NCBI RefSeq assembly: GCF_000397205.1
Contig: NC_021237.1
Span: 2,853,001-2,917,000 of the forward strand
Direction: 5' to 3'
Length of the DNA stretch: 64,000 nt
DNA from: Pseudomonas protegens CHA0
GTDB taxonomy: Bacteria; Pseudomonadota; Gammaproteobacteria; Pseudomonadales; Pseudomonadaceae
The number at the start of each line of letters is the position of its first letter. Position 1 is the first letter of the stretch. The translations under genes and the position numbers were made by a program. Shown here piece after piece: positions 7,948 to 17,980 of the stretch. Below the pieces are notes generated by a model. The model worked only from the letters and a program-made list of their open reading frames with translations. It was not told the DNA's origin and did no database searches.

Positions 7948-9222
7948 TCAAACAGCTTCGCGGTAGGGGTTGCGCGGGTCGTGCAGCCAGTCGAGGAACG
8001 GTTTGCCCGTGTCCTGGGGCACCATCTCGATGCAGTCCTGCACCGGGCAGGTGATCTGGCACAGGTTGCAGCCCACGCATTCGTCGTCGATCACTTCATA
8101 TACATGGCTGCCGTCGGCTTGCCGGAGGCTGGCAATCGCCTGGTGCGAGGTGTCTTCGCAGGCGATATGGCAGCGGCCGCAGCCAATGCAGGCCTGCTGG
8201 TCGATCCTGGCGATCACCTGGTAGTTGATGTCCAGGTACTTCCAGTCGGTGGTGTTGCCCACCGCGCGCCCGGAGAAGTCCTGCAGGCTGCGATAGCCCT
8301 GGCTGTCCATCCACCGCGACAGCCCATCCTTCATTTCCTCGACGATGCGAAAGCCATGCAGCATCGCCGCCGTGCACACCTGCACCGCACCGCAGCCCAG
8401 GGCGACGAACTCCGCCGCATCGCGCCAGCTGCCGATGCCGCCGATGCCACAGATCGGCAGGCCGCGGGTCTGCGGATCGCGGGCAATTTCCGCGACCATG
8501 TTCAGGGCGATCGGCTTGACCGCCGAGCCGCAATAACCGCCGTGGGTGCTCTGGCTGCCCACCATCGGGTGGGCCACCATGCGCTCCAGGTCGACGCTGG
8601 TGATGGAGTTGATGGTGTTGATCAGCGACACCGCGTCCGCCCCGCCACGATGGGCGGCGCGGGCGGCCATGCGAATGTCGGTGATGTTCGGCGTCAGCTT
8701 GACGATCACCGGCAGCGAGCAGTAGGTCTTGCACCAGCGGGTCACCTGCTCGACATACTCCGGCACCTGGCCCACCGCCGCGCCCATGCCCCGTTCCGGC
8801 ATGCCGTGGGGGCAGCCGAAGTTCAGTTCGATGCCGTCGGCACCGGTGGCTTCCACCAGCGGCAGGATGGCTTTCCACGACTCTTCGACGCAGGGCACCA
8901 TCAGCGAGACGATCAGCGCCCGATCCGGCCAGTCCTTCTTCACCTGGGTGATTTCCTTGAGGTTGATCTCCAGGGAGCGGTCGGTGATCAGCTCGATGTT
9001 GTTGATCCCCATGACCTCGCGGTTGGGCCCGAAGTGCGCCGAGTAGCGCGACGACACGTTGACCGCCGCCGGGTCTTCACCCAGGGTTTTCCAGACCACA
9101 CCGCCCCAGCCGGCCTCGAACGCGCGGACCACGTTGTAGGCCTTGTCGGTGGGCGGCGCGGAGGCCAGCCAGAACGGGTTGGGCGCCTTGATACCAGCGA
9201 AGACAATCGACAGATCGGCCAT
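7948..9222 (-). CDS. preA: NAD-dependent dihydropyrimidine dehydrogenase, catalytic subunit PreA
   Basis: 424 aa. An FMN-binding dihydroorotate-dehydrogenase-like barrel occupies about 1-310 (AGIKAPNPFWLASAPPT; ELNFGCPHGMPERGMGAAVG; GIGGIGSWRDAAEFVALG). Two 4Fe-4S ferredoxin clusters follow at the C-terminus (CIGCGRCHIACEDT and CVGCNLCQITCPV). Together with PreT it reduces uracil and thymine to 5,6-dihydro forms, the first step of the reductive pathway. Its start codon directly abuts the preT stop, so the two are one transcription unit. Confidence 0.95.
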   Translation of the reverse strand: MADLSIVFAGIKAPNPFWLASAPPTDKAYNVVRAFEAGWGGVVWKTLGEDPAAVNVSSRYSAHFGPNREVMGINNIELITDRSLEINLKEITQVKKDWPDRALIVSLMVPCVEESWKAILPLVEATGADGIELNFGCPHGMPERGMGAAVGQVPEYVEQVTRWCKTYCSLPVIVKLTPNITDIRMAARAAHRGGADAVSLINTINSITSVDLERMVAHPMVGSQSTHGGYCGSAVKPIALNMVAEIARDPQTRGLPICGIGGIGSWRDAAEFVALGCGAVQVCTAAMLHGFRIVEEMKDGLSRWMDSQGYRSLQDFSGRAVGNTTDWKYLDINYQVIARIDQQACIGCGRCHIACEDTSHQAIASLRQADGSHVYEVIDDECVGCNLCQITCPVQDCIEMVPQDTGKPFLDWLHDPRNPYREAV

Positions 9223-10590
9223 TTATGCCGCCTCCACATTGAGCATGAGTTGAGCATGCATGGCTTCTGCGGCCAGCTTGCCGTGTTGTACCGCCTGCAC
9301 GGTGAGGTCCTGGCCGAGGCTGACGCAGTCGCCGCCGGCGTAGACTCCGGGAATGCTGGTGCGCAGGTGTTCGTCCACCTGGATACGTTCGCCGCTGCGT
9401 TGCAGCTCCCGGGCCAGCGGGTCGCTCAGGGCTGTAGCGTCGAAGCTCTGGCCGATGGCCTTGAAGATCGCATCGGCGGCCAGTTCGAAGGTGTCGCCGG
9501 TGGTTTGCAGGCGGCCTTCCACCATGCGGGTACGGGCGAAGCGCATGCCGCGCACCCGGCCCTGGTCATCCAGCAGCACCTGTTGCGGCGCGGCCCAGGT
9601 CAGCAGGCGCACCTGATTGGCCTTGGCGATGTCCTGTTCATGCTCGGTGGCGCCCATGTCCTCGACGCCCCGGCGGTACACCAGATTGACGTCACTGGCA
9701 CCCAGGCGCGCCATCTGCACCGCCATGTCGATGGCGGTATTGCCAGCGCCGAGCACGATGCAGCGCTCGGCCAGGGGCAGTTGGCTGAGGTCGTCGGCCT
9801 GGCGCAATTCGCGAATGTAGTCGGTGGCGGCCAGCAGCCCGGGGGCGTCTTCATGCTCCAGCCCCAGTTGCTTGCTGGCGGCCAGCCCGAGGCCGAGGAA
9901 CACCGCGTCGAACTGCTGGTGCAGCTCGGTCAGGCTCAGGTTGGCGCCGAGTTTGTGCCCGTGGCGGATCTCGATGCCGCCAACGCCCAGTAGAAACTCC
10001 AGCTCCCGCTGAGCGAAGTCATCCACCAGCTTGTACTTGGCGATCCCGTATTCGTTGAGGCCGCCAGCCTTGTCCCGGGCTTCGAAAATCACCACCTCGT
10101 GGCCGTGCAGGGCGCAGCGGTGGGCGCAGGACAAACCCGCCGGGCCGGCGCCGACCACGGCAATGCGCTTGCCGGTGGGCGCGGCGCGCTGGAACGGGTG
10201 CTGGGTGAAGTGCGCGTTGTCCAGGGCATAGCGCTGCAACAGGCCGATCAGCACCGGCGCGCACTCCTGGGCGTTGTTGCGCACGCAGGCCTGCTGGCAG
10301 AGGATTTCCGTGGGGCAGACCCGGGCGCAGCTGCCGCCGAGGATGTTGGCCGAGAGAATCTTCTGCGCCGCACCCTGGACGTTGTCGGTGTGGATATTGC
10401 GGATGAACGAAGGAATGTCGATCTCGCTGGGGCAGGCGTTGACGCAGGGCGCGTCGTAGCAATACAGGCAGCGCGAAGCTTCCAGGTGGGCCTGGCGGGC
10501 GTTGAGCGGCGGCGCCAGGTCGCTGAAGTGGCCGGCCAGGGTGGCGTTGTCCAGGGTCGGGTGGGGCAAGTGGTTCAAGGTCTTGATCAC
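9223..10590 (-). CDS. preT: NAD-dependent dihydropyrimidine dehydrogenase, electron-input subunit PreT
   Basis: 455 aa from a GTG start with GAGG upstream. The N-terminal Fe-S region (CLYCYDAPCVNACPSEIDIPSF; GSCARVCPTEILC) resembles the glutamate synthase small subunit. It is followed by FAD- and NAD-binding GxGxxG motifs (VVGAGPAGLSCAH near 146; VLGAGNTAIDMAVQ near 280). It passes electrons from NADH to PreA. The gene order dihydropyrimidinase-preT-preA matches the Pseudomonas pyd locus, where this subunit is sometimes called PydX. Confidence 0.94.
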   Translation of the reverse strand: MIKTLNHLPHPTLDNATLAGHFSDLAPPLNARQAHLEASRCLYCYDAPCVNACPSEIDIPSFIRNIHTDNVQGAAQKILSANILGGSCARVCPTEILCQQACVRNNAQECAPVLIGLLQRYALDNAHFTQHPFQRAAPTGKRIAVVGAGPAGLSCAHRCALHGHEVVIFEARDKAGGLNEYGIAKYKLVDDFAQRELEFLLGVGGIEIRHGHKLGANLSLTELHQQFDAVFLGLGLAASKQLGLEHEDAPGLLAATDYIRELRQADDLSQLPLAERCIVLGAGNTAIDMAVQMARLGASDVNLVYRRGVEDMGATEHEQDIAKANQVRLLTWAAPQQVLLDDQGRVRGMRFARTRMVEGRLQTTGDTFELAADAIFKAIGQSFDATALSDPLARELQRSGERIQVDEHLRTSIPGVYAGGDCVSLGQDLTVQAVQHGKLAAEAMHAQLMLNVEAA

Positions 10591-10650
10591 GGTTTTGGCC
10601 TCACGGTTTTTTTAGCGGCTGCCTCTGATGGGCATGTTTTCCAACTCCAC

Positions 10651-10748
10651 GTAGGAGCCGGCTTGCCGGCGAACAGGGCCTTGGGCCTGGTGGTGCCCTT
10701 GAGGACACCTTCGCTGGCAGGCCAGCTCCTACACAAGCCAGCTCCTGC
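10651..10748. repeat. REP doublet with partial duplicated 3' end
   Basis: GTAGGAGCCGGCTTGCCGG at 10651 pairs with GGCCAGCTCCTAC ending 10732. A second copy of the closing arm (AAGCCAGCTCCTGC) follows at 10735-10748. It lies between dihydropyrimidinase and preT. Confidence 0.85.
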
Positions 10749-10766
10749 GATGGGGGAGGAGTGGGG

Positions 10767-12828
<2,062 letters not shown>

Positions 12829-14316
12829 ATGCAACAGATCAGATCCCAGGTGACCGAGCGCGCCGGCTTGTACGAGCTGGACGCCGGCAGCGACGTACTC
12901 GACAGCCCCCGTTACAACCACGACATCGCACCGACCCAGGTCCAGGAGCGCACCTGGAACAAATGGCACATCACCGCACTGTGGATCGGCATGTCGATCT
13001 GCGTGCCCACCTACACCCTGGGTGGGGTGCTCACCGCCTACTTCGGCCTCAGTGTCGGCGAGGCGCTGCTGGCGATCCTGCTGGCCAATATCGTGGTGCT
13101 GATTCCCCTGACCCTCAACGCCTTTGCCGGCACCAAGTACGGCATTCCGTTCCCGGTGCTGCTGCGCTCCTCGTTCGGCATCATCGGCTCCAACGTGCCG
13201 TGCCTGATCCGCGCCCTGGTGGCCTGCGGCTGGTTCGGCATCCAGACGATGTTCGGCGGGCTGGCGATCCACCTGTTCCTGGGCTCGATCTTCGAGGGCT
13301 GGAAGGCCCTGGGCGGCACCGGCGAGGTGATCGGCTTCATGATCTTCTGGACCCTCAACCTGTGGGTGGTGCTGCGCGGCGCCGAGTCGATCAAGTGGCT
13401 GGAAACCCTGTCCGCGCCGCTGCTGGTGGCGGTGGGCATCGGCCTGCTGGTGTGGGCCTTGCCCAGCGTGTCGCTGACTGAGCTGTTGGCGATCCCGCCC
13501 AAGCGCCCCGAAGGCGCCAGCGTCACCGGCTACTTCATGGCCGGGCTCACGGCGATGGTGGGTTTCTGGGCCACCTTGTCGCTGAACATTCCCGACTTCA
13601 GCCGCTACGCGAAAAGCCAGAAGGACCAGATCCTCGGGCAGATCTTCGGCCTGCCGCTGACCATGTTCCTGTTCGCCGCCCTGGGGGTGGTGATGACTGC
13701 CGCCTCGGTGAAACTGGTGGGGGTCACCGTCTCCGATCCGGTGAGCCTGATCGGCCACATCCAGAGCCCGGGCTGGGTGGCCCTGGCCATGGCGTTGATC
13801 ATCATCGCCACCTTGTCCACCAACACCGCGGCCAACATCGTCTCGCCCACCAACGACTTCCAGAACCTGGCGCCCAAGCTGATCGGCCGCACCACCGCGG
13901 TGATCCTCACCGGCCTGGTGGGGCTGGCGCTGATGGGCCACGAGTTGCTGAAAAAACTCGGCCTGCTGATTTCCGACGTCAGCCTGGAGACGGTGTATTC
14001 CAACTGGCTGCTGGGTTATTCCAGCCTGCTGGGGCCGATTGCCGGGATCATGGTGGTGGACTATTTCATCATCAAGAAACAGCGCCTGGACCTGGCCGGC
14101 CTGTACCGCGACGACGTCTACCCGGCGTGGAACTGGCACGGTTTCATCGCCTTCGGCGTACCGGTGGCCCTGACCCTGATGTCCCTGGGCAGCAGCGCCT
14201 TCAACTGGTTCTACAGCTACGGCTGGTTCACCGGCTCGGCCCTGGGCGGGATGATCTACTACGGCCTGTGCAGCTGGCGCAGCCCCCAGGTGGCGACCGC
14301 CAAGACCCCAACATGA
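12829..14316 (+). CDS. NCS1-family nucleobase/allantoin permease
   Basis: 495 aa starting MQQIRSQVTERAG with GGAG upstream. It has twelve hydrophobic segments and the NCS1 hallmarks: N-terminal NKWHITALWIGMSICVPTY, the GIPFPVLLRSSFG loop, NLWVVLRGAESIKWLE and the NTAANIVSPTNDFQNL region. NCS1 proteins import uracil, cytosine, allantoin or hydantoins with cations. Being between dihydropyrimidinase and the carbamoylase, it probably supplies uracil, thymine or their dihydro forms to the pathway. The exact substrate is inferred from context. Confidence 0.9.
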   Translation: MQQIRSQVTERAGLYELDAGSDVLDSPRYNHDIAPTQVQERTWNKWHITALWIGMSICVPTYTLGGVLTAYFGLSVGEALLAILLANIVVLIPLTLNAFAGTKYGIPFPVLLRSSFGIIGSNVPCLIRALVACGWFGIQTMFGGLAIHLFLGSIFEGWKALGGTGEVIGFMIFWTLNLWVVLRGAESIKWLETLSAPLLVAVGIGLLVWALPSVSLTELLAIPPKRPEGASVTGYFMAGLTAMVGFWATLSLNIPDFSRYAKSQKDQILGQIFGLPLTMFLFAALGVVMTAASVKLVGVTVSDPVSLIGHIQSPGWVALAMALIIIATLSTNTAANIVSPTNDFQNLAPKLIGRTTAVILTGLVGLALMGHELLKKLGLLISDVSLETVYSNWLLGYSSLLGPIAGIMVVDYFIIKKQRLDLAGLYRDDVYPAWNWHGFIAFGVPVALTLMSLGSSAFNWFYSYGWFTGSALGGMIYYGLCSWRSPQVATAKTPT

Positions 14317-14355
14317 ACACCCAGCCAGCGTGCTCGCGGGCACCACCCCCGTCCC

Positions 14356-14434
14356 GTAGGAGCTGGCTTGCCAGCGAAGGCGTCGGCACGGGCGACGCAC
14401 ATCTTGCGGGCCCCTTCGCCGGCAAGCGGTACGC
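14356..14434. repeat. Degenerate REP doublet
   Basis: The opening arm GTAGGAGCTGGCTTGCCAG is intact. The closing arm begins CCTTCGCCGGCAAGC, then diverges (GGTACGCCGCCCGGCCGACTCCT). It lies in the 225 bp gap between the permease and amidohydrolase genes. Confidence 0.7.
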
Positions 14435-14541
14435 CGCCCGGCCGACTCCTGGGCAAGAGCAGGTTTTTGCTAGGCCGTTATCCCGGGCGTTGCGCCACGC
14501 ATCCCCCGACAAAACCAGAAGAAACGCCTGAGGAGATCACC

Positions 14542-15819
14542 ATGAACGCTGCCGTCGAGGTTCTGCAATCCAGCCATCAGCACATCAACCGCGACCGCCT
14601 GTGGCAGTCGCTCATGGCGCTGGCCAAGCTCGGCGCCACGGTCAAGGGCGGGGTCTGTCGCCTGGCCCTGACCGACCTCGACCGCCAGGCCCGCGACCTG
14701 TTCGTGAAGTGGTGCGAGGAGGCCGGTTGCACCGTCACCGTGGACGGCATCGGCAACATCTTCGCCCGCCGCCCCGGGCGCAATCCGCACCTGCCGCCGG
14801 TGATGACCGGCAGCCATATCGACACCCAGCCTACCGGCGGCAAGTTCGACGGCTGTTTCGGCGTATTGGCCGGGCTGGAAGTGCTGCGCACCCTCAACGA
14901 CCTCAAGCTGGAAACCGAAGCGCCCCTGGAAGTGGTGGTGTGGACCAACGAAGAGGGCTCGCGTTTTCCGCCGTGCATGATGGGCTCCGGGGTGTTCGCC
15001 GAAAAATTCACCCTGCAAGACACCCTGGCCAAGACCGACGTCGATGGCATCAGCGTCGGCGAGGCCCTGAACGCCATCGGCTACGCCGGCACGCGCCCGG
15101 TCAGCGGGCATCCGGTGGGCGCCTATTTCGAGGCGCACATCGAGCAAGGCCCGATCCTGGAAGATGAGCGCAAGACCATAGGCGTGGTGCTCGGCGCCCT
15201 GGGGCAGAAGTGGTTCGACCTCAAGCTGCGGGGCGTCGAAGCCCATGCCGGCCCGACCCCCATGCACCTGCGCAAGGACGCCCTGGTGGGCGCCGCCGCC
15301 GTGGTGGCGGCGGTCAATCGCGCCGCCCTCGGCCACCAGCCTCACGCCTGCGGCACCGTTGGCTGCCTGCAAGCCTACCCGGGTTCGCGCAACGTGATTC
15401 CGGGCGAGGTGCGCATGACCCTGGACTTCCGCCACCTGGAGCCGGCGCGCCTGGACTCGATGATTGCCGAGGTGCGCCAGGTGATCGACAACACCTGCGA
15501 AGAACACGGCCTGAGCTTCGAACTGACCCCCACCGCGGACTTTCCGCCGCTGTACTTCGACCCGGTGTGCGTCGATGCGGTGCGCGGCGCCGCGCAGGGT
15601 TTGGGGTTGTCCCACATGGACATCGTCAGCGGTGCCGGGCATGACGCGATCTTCGTCGCCGAGCTGGGCCCGGCGGGGATGATCTTCGTGCCTTGCGAAG
15701 GTGGCATCAGCCACAACGAAATCGAGAACGCCGACCCCGACGACCTCGCCGCCGGCTGCGCGGTGCTGCTGCGCGCCATGCTCGCCGCCTCCCAGGCCAT
15801 CGCCCAGCGCCAAGCGTAG
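14542..15819 (+). CDS. N-carbamoyl-beta-alanine amidohydrolase (Zn-dependent M20 hydantoinase/carbamoylase)
   Basis: 425 aa starting MNAAVEVLQSSHQH with GAGGAGA upstream; a longer upstream ORF runs through REP sequence and is rejected. Metal-site motifs of the allantoate amidohydrolase/carbamoylase family are visible: GSHIDTQPTGGKFDGCFG near 92-110, WTNEEGSRFPP near 138, and AGHDAIFVAEL near 370. It releases beta-alanine or beta-aminoisobutyrate, CO2 and ammonia, the last step of reductive pyrimidine breakdown. In Pseudomonas it is the PydC or HyuC equivalent. Its TAG stop is formed by the GTAG of a REP element. Confidence 0.92.
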   Translation: MNAAVEVLQSSHQHINRDRLWQSLMALAKLGATVKGGVCRLALTDLDRQARDLFVKWCEEAGCTVTVDGIGNIFARRPGRNPHLPPVMTGSHIDTQPTGGKFDGCFGVLAGLEVLRTLNDLKLETEAPLEVVVWTNEEGSRFPPCMMGSGVFAEKFTLQDTLAKTDVDGISVGEALNAIGYAGTRPVSGHPVGAYFEAHIEQGPILEDERKTIGVVLGALGQKWFDLKLRGVEAHAGPTPMHLRKDALVGAAAVVAAVNRAALGHQPHACGTVGCLQAYPGSRNVIPGEVRMTLDFRHLEPARLDSMIAEVRQVIDNTCEEHGLSFELTPTADFPPLYFDPVCVDAVRGAAQGLGLSHMDIVSGAGHDAIFVAELGPAGMIFVPCEGGISHNEIENADPDDLAAGCAVLLRAMLAASQAIAQRQA

Positions 15820-15897
15820 GAGCCGGCTTGCCGGCGAAGAGGCCCCTCAGATGTACGTCGCCGGTGCCGACGCCTTCGCTGGCAAGCCAGCGCCTAC
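15816..15897. repeat. REP doublet overlapping a stop codon
   Basis: GTAGGAGCCGGCTTGCCGG opens at 15816 and GGCAAGCCAGCGCCTAC closes at 15897. The TAG at 15817-15819 is the stop codon of the amidohydrolase gene. Confidence 0.88.
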
Positions 15898-15943
15898 AGG
15901 GGGCTTGTGGTGTTTCCACGAATCCGCCCACACCACCATTCCC

Positions 15944-16025
15944 GTAGGAGCCGGCTTGCCGGCGAAGAGGCCGGCAAGACATGCATCGCCAATGCCGACG
16001 CCTTCGCTGGCAAGCCAGTTCCTGC
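15944..16025. repeat. REP doublet
   Basis: Opens GTAGGAGCCGGCTTGCCGG and closes GGCAAGCCAGTTCCTGC. It is the second of two doublets between the amidohydrolase and the lipoprotein gene. The closing arm has lost the terminal CTAC. Confidence 0.85.
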
Positions 16026-16080
16026 AAGGGGCATCGTGGTGGGCTTTGCCTGGCGTACACTGGCGAACTTTTCCCATGGG

Positions 16081-16641
16081 ATGCCGAATATGCACAGGAT
16101 GGTGCTCTGCCTGGCCCTGGCTCTGAGCCTGGGCGGTTGTATCGATTACAAATGGGGCCACGACTGGAAGGCCGACAGTCCGGGCGGCTGGCAAGACGCA
16201 AGCGTTGTCGGTTTCGACAAAGGCACGGCGTTCCAGCTGGCCTGCGGGGGCAGCCCACTCTATGTGAACGTGGAGACCCACGCCTCCCATCAACTTTTAT
16301 CGCTGTTCTTCATCCCGTTGTTTTCCGCGTCGGACGATGACGGCCATGTATGGATCAGGGCCAGTCACCCCAGCCTGATGGCATGTGCTTCGCCTGCGCA
16401 AAACCCTCTGCTGCTGAAGCTGGACAACCGGCCCATTCAGGCAGTTGGCTTCTCGCGGCGTAGCGGCGAAGGCCTGTGCATCATCGACCTGGGCCCGCGC
16501 GAGTTGCAGGGCGAACAGCTGTCGATCGAGGTCAACCAGGCCTTGCTGCCCTGCGCAGTGGCGCCGATGACCCTGAAAAAGGACAGTTTCTTCTGCCTGC
16601 GGGCTACAAAGTTCGGCGGTTCGACACCGTGCGGTCGGTAG
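16081..16641 (+). CDS. Small predicted lipoprotein of unknown function
   Basis: 186 aa from the ATG at 16081; a second in-frame ATG at 16090 is possible. The N-terminus is a lipoprotein signal peptide ending LALSLGGC, with Ile after the Cys, so outer membrane sorting is plausible. The rest has no motif I recognise. It includes HASHQLLSLFFIPLFSASDDD and four further cysteines that could form disulfides. It follows REP elements and is not obviously in an operon. Confidence 0.72.
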   Translation: MPNMHRMVLCLALALSLGGCIDYKWGHDWKADSPGGWQDASVVGFDKGTAFQLACGGSPLYVNVETHASHQLLSLFFIPLFSASDDDGHVWIRASHPSLMACASPAQNPLLLKLDNRPIQAVGFSRRSGEGLCIIDLGPRELQGEQLSIEVNQALLPCAVAPMTLKKDSFFCLRATKFGGSTPCGR

Positions 16642-16758
16642 CCAAAAGCAAGGCCCTGCGTACCGAACGCGGCCCGACCTTTCGCAGCCTCGCGGGCTCG
16701 GCAGCGGCTACAGGGTCTGTGGTGAGCTGGGTTTTTGTAGCCGCTGCCGCAGGCTGCG
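16638..16758. repeat. Second repeat family (GTAGCCGCTGCCG type), two partial copies
   Basis: The segment GCAAGGCCCTGCGTACCGAAC...TTTCGCAGCCTCGCGGGCTCGGCAGCGGCTAC at 16648-16711, then GTAGCCGCTGCCGCAGGCTGCG at 16737-16758. The same modules recur at 40984-41145 and 49495-49632. The arms GTAGCCGCTGC and GCAGCGGCTAC are inverted, as in REP doublets. Confidence 0.75.
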
Positions 16759-16813
16759 CACGCCCGGCACGGGCGTAGGGGGCAGGGCCGAGATAGAGCT
16801 GCCAGCCGAACCT

Positions 16814-16864
16814 AAGCTAATTCCTAAAAAGTATTTATTTTAGATTTGTTAGATCGATTAGCTT
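16814..16864. promoter_or_regulatory. AT-rich promoter region with spaced inverted repeat AAGCTAAT
   Basis: AAGCTAAT at 16814-16821 and its exact complement ATTAGCTT at 16857-16864 flank 35 bp of AT-rich DNA directly upstream of the SsuA-like gene (start 16901). The low GC against the surroundings suggests a regulated promoter. By analogy with sulfonate uptake genes, a CysB-like regulator is possible, but I see no definite CysB site. Confidence 0.4.
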
Positions 16865-16900
16865 TTAGCGACTTTCCTGTCTCCCAGAAGGTTCGCCCCC

Positions 16901-17869
16901 ATGCGCCTGCCCTTTGCTTTGCGTCGTAGCTTGTCGATCACCGCCCTGGCCGGCCTGGCGCTGGGCATGGCCCTCAATGCCCAGGCCGATACCGACCTGC
17001 GCATCGGCTACCAGAAATCCTCGACCCTGCTGGCCTTGCTCAAGGCCCAGGGCACCCTGGAAAAACAGCTGGCGGGGCAGGGCGTCAACATCACCTGGCA
17101 CGAGTTCACCAGCGGCCTGCCGTTGGCGGAATCGCTGAATGTGGGCAATGTCGATATCAGCGCCGATGTCGCCGACACGGTGCCGGTCTTCGCCCAGGCC
17201 GCTGGGGCCAAGCTGACCTATTTCGCCACGGAAACCCCGTCGCCCGCCGCTCAGTCCATCGTCATCCCCAAGGATTCGCCGCTCAAATCCCTGGCCGACC
17301 TCAAGGGCAAGCGCATCGCCGTGACCAAGGCCGCCGGCAGCCACTACCTGCTGATCGCCGCCTTGCGCGAAGCGGGCTTGAGCTTCGCCGATATCCAGCC
17401 GGTGTACCTGACCCCGGCCGATGGCCGCGCGGCGCTGGAAACCGCCAAGGTCGATGCCTGGGTCACCTGGGAACCCTTTGTCGCCAGCGCCCAGCGCCAG
17501 CAGGGCGCGCGGGTGCTGCACGACGGCCAGGGGCTGGCCAGCTATCGCCGTTACTACCTGGCTTCCAACGACTACGCCAAGGCCCATCCCGAGGTGCTGC
17601 AGCAAGTGTTCGCCGAGCTGCAGAAGACCGGCACCTGGGTCAAGGCGCACCCGGCCGAGGCGGCAAAACTGCTGGGCCCGCTGTGGGGCAACCTGGACGT
17701 GCCGACGGTGGAACTGGCCAACAGCCGCCGCACTTACAAGGTGGAAGCGGTCAAGCCCGACGCCCTGGGCGAGCAGCAGAAAATCGCCGATGCCTTCTAC
17801 CAGGAAAAGCTGTTGCCCAAGCCAGTGGATGCCCGGGCCGTGCAGTTGTGGAGCCCCAAATCCTTGTAG
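16901..17869 (+). CDS. SsuA/TauA-like periplasmic substrate-binding protein
   Basis: 322 aa with a clear signal peptide (MRLPFALRRSLSITALAGLALGMALNAQA). The mature start TDLRIGYQKSSTLLALLKAQGTLEKQL is the hallmark of aliphatic sulfonate-binding proteins. FTSGLPLAESLNVGNVDISA and later VDAWVTWEPFVASAQ also match SsuA. It should bind an organosulfur compound in the periplasm. Unusually, it is followed not by SsuC/SsuB but by a ProV-ProW fusion and a ProX-like protein, so the substrate is open. Confidence 0.88.
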   Translation: MRLPFALRRSLSITALAGLALGMALNAQADTDLRIGYQKSSTLLALLKAQGTLEKQLAGQGVNITWHEFTSGLPLAESLNVGNVDISADVADTVPVFAQAAGAKLTYFATETPSPAAQSIVIPKDSPLKSLADLKGKRIAVTKAAGSHYLLIAALREAGLSFADIQPVYLTPADGRAALETAKVDAWVTWEPFVASAQRQQGARVLHDGQGLASYRRYYLASNDYAKAHPEVLQQVFAELQKTGTWVKAHPAEAAKLLGPLWGNLDVPTVELANSRRTYKVEAVKPDALGEQQKIADAFYQEKLLPKPVDARAVQLWSPKSL

Positions 17870-17893
17870 TGGGTCGTTAGGTCGCTTTCGCTT

Positions 17894-17920
17894 GTAGGAG
17901 CCGGCTTGCCGGCGAACAGG
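17894..17920. repeat. Single REP arm
   Basis: A solitary GTAGGAGCCGGCTTGCCGGCG without a closing arm, in the 111 bp gap between the binding protein and transporter genes. An in-frame ATG inside it was rejected as the start of the next gene. Confidence 0.75.
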
Positions 17921-17980
17921 CCCCCCTTTTTCTTGTTCACCGCCGGTTACGCCATCCCGCGCCCGGCGTCAGGAGTTCCC

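Noticed and set aside
17906..17980. N-terminal extension of the fused ABC protein from the ATG at 17906
   Set aside because: This ATG lies inside a REP arm and lacks a ribosome site; the GTG at 17981 has AGGAG at proper spacing.
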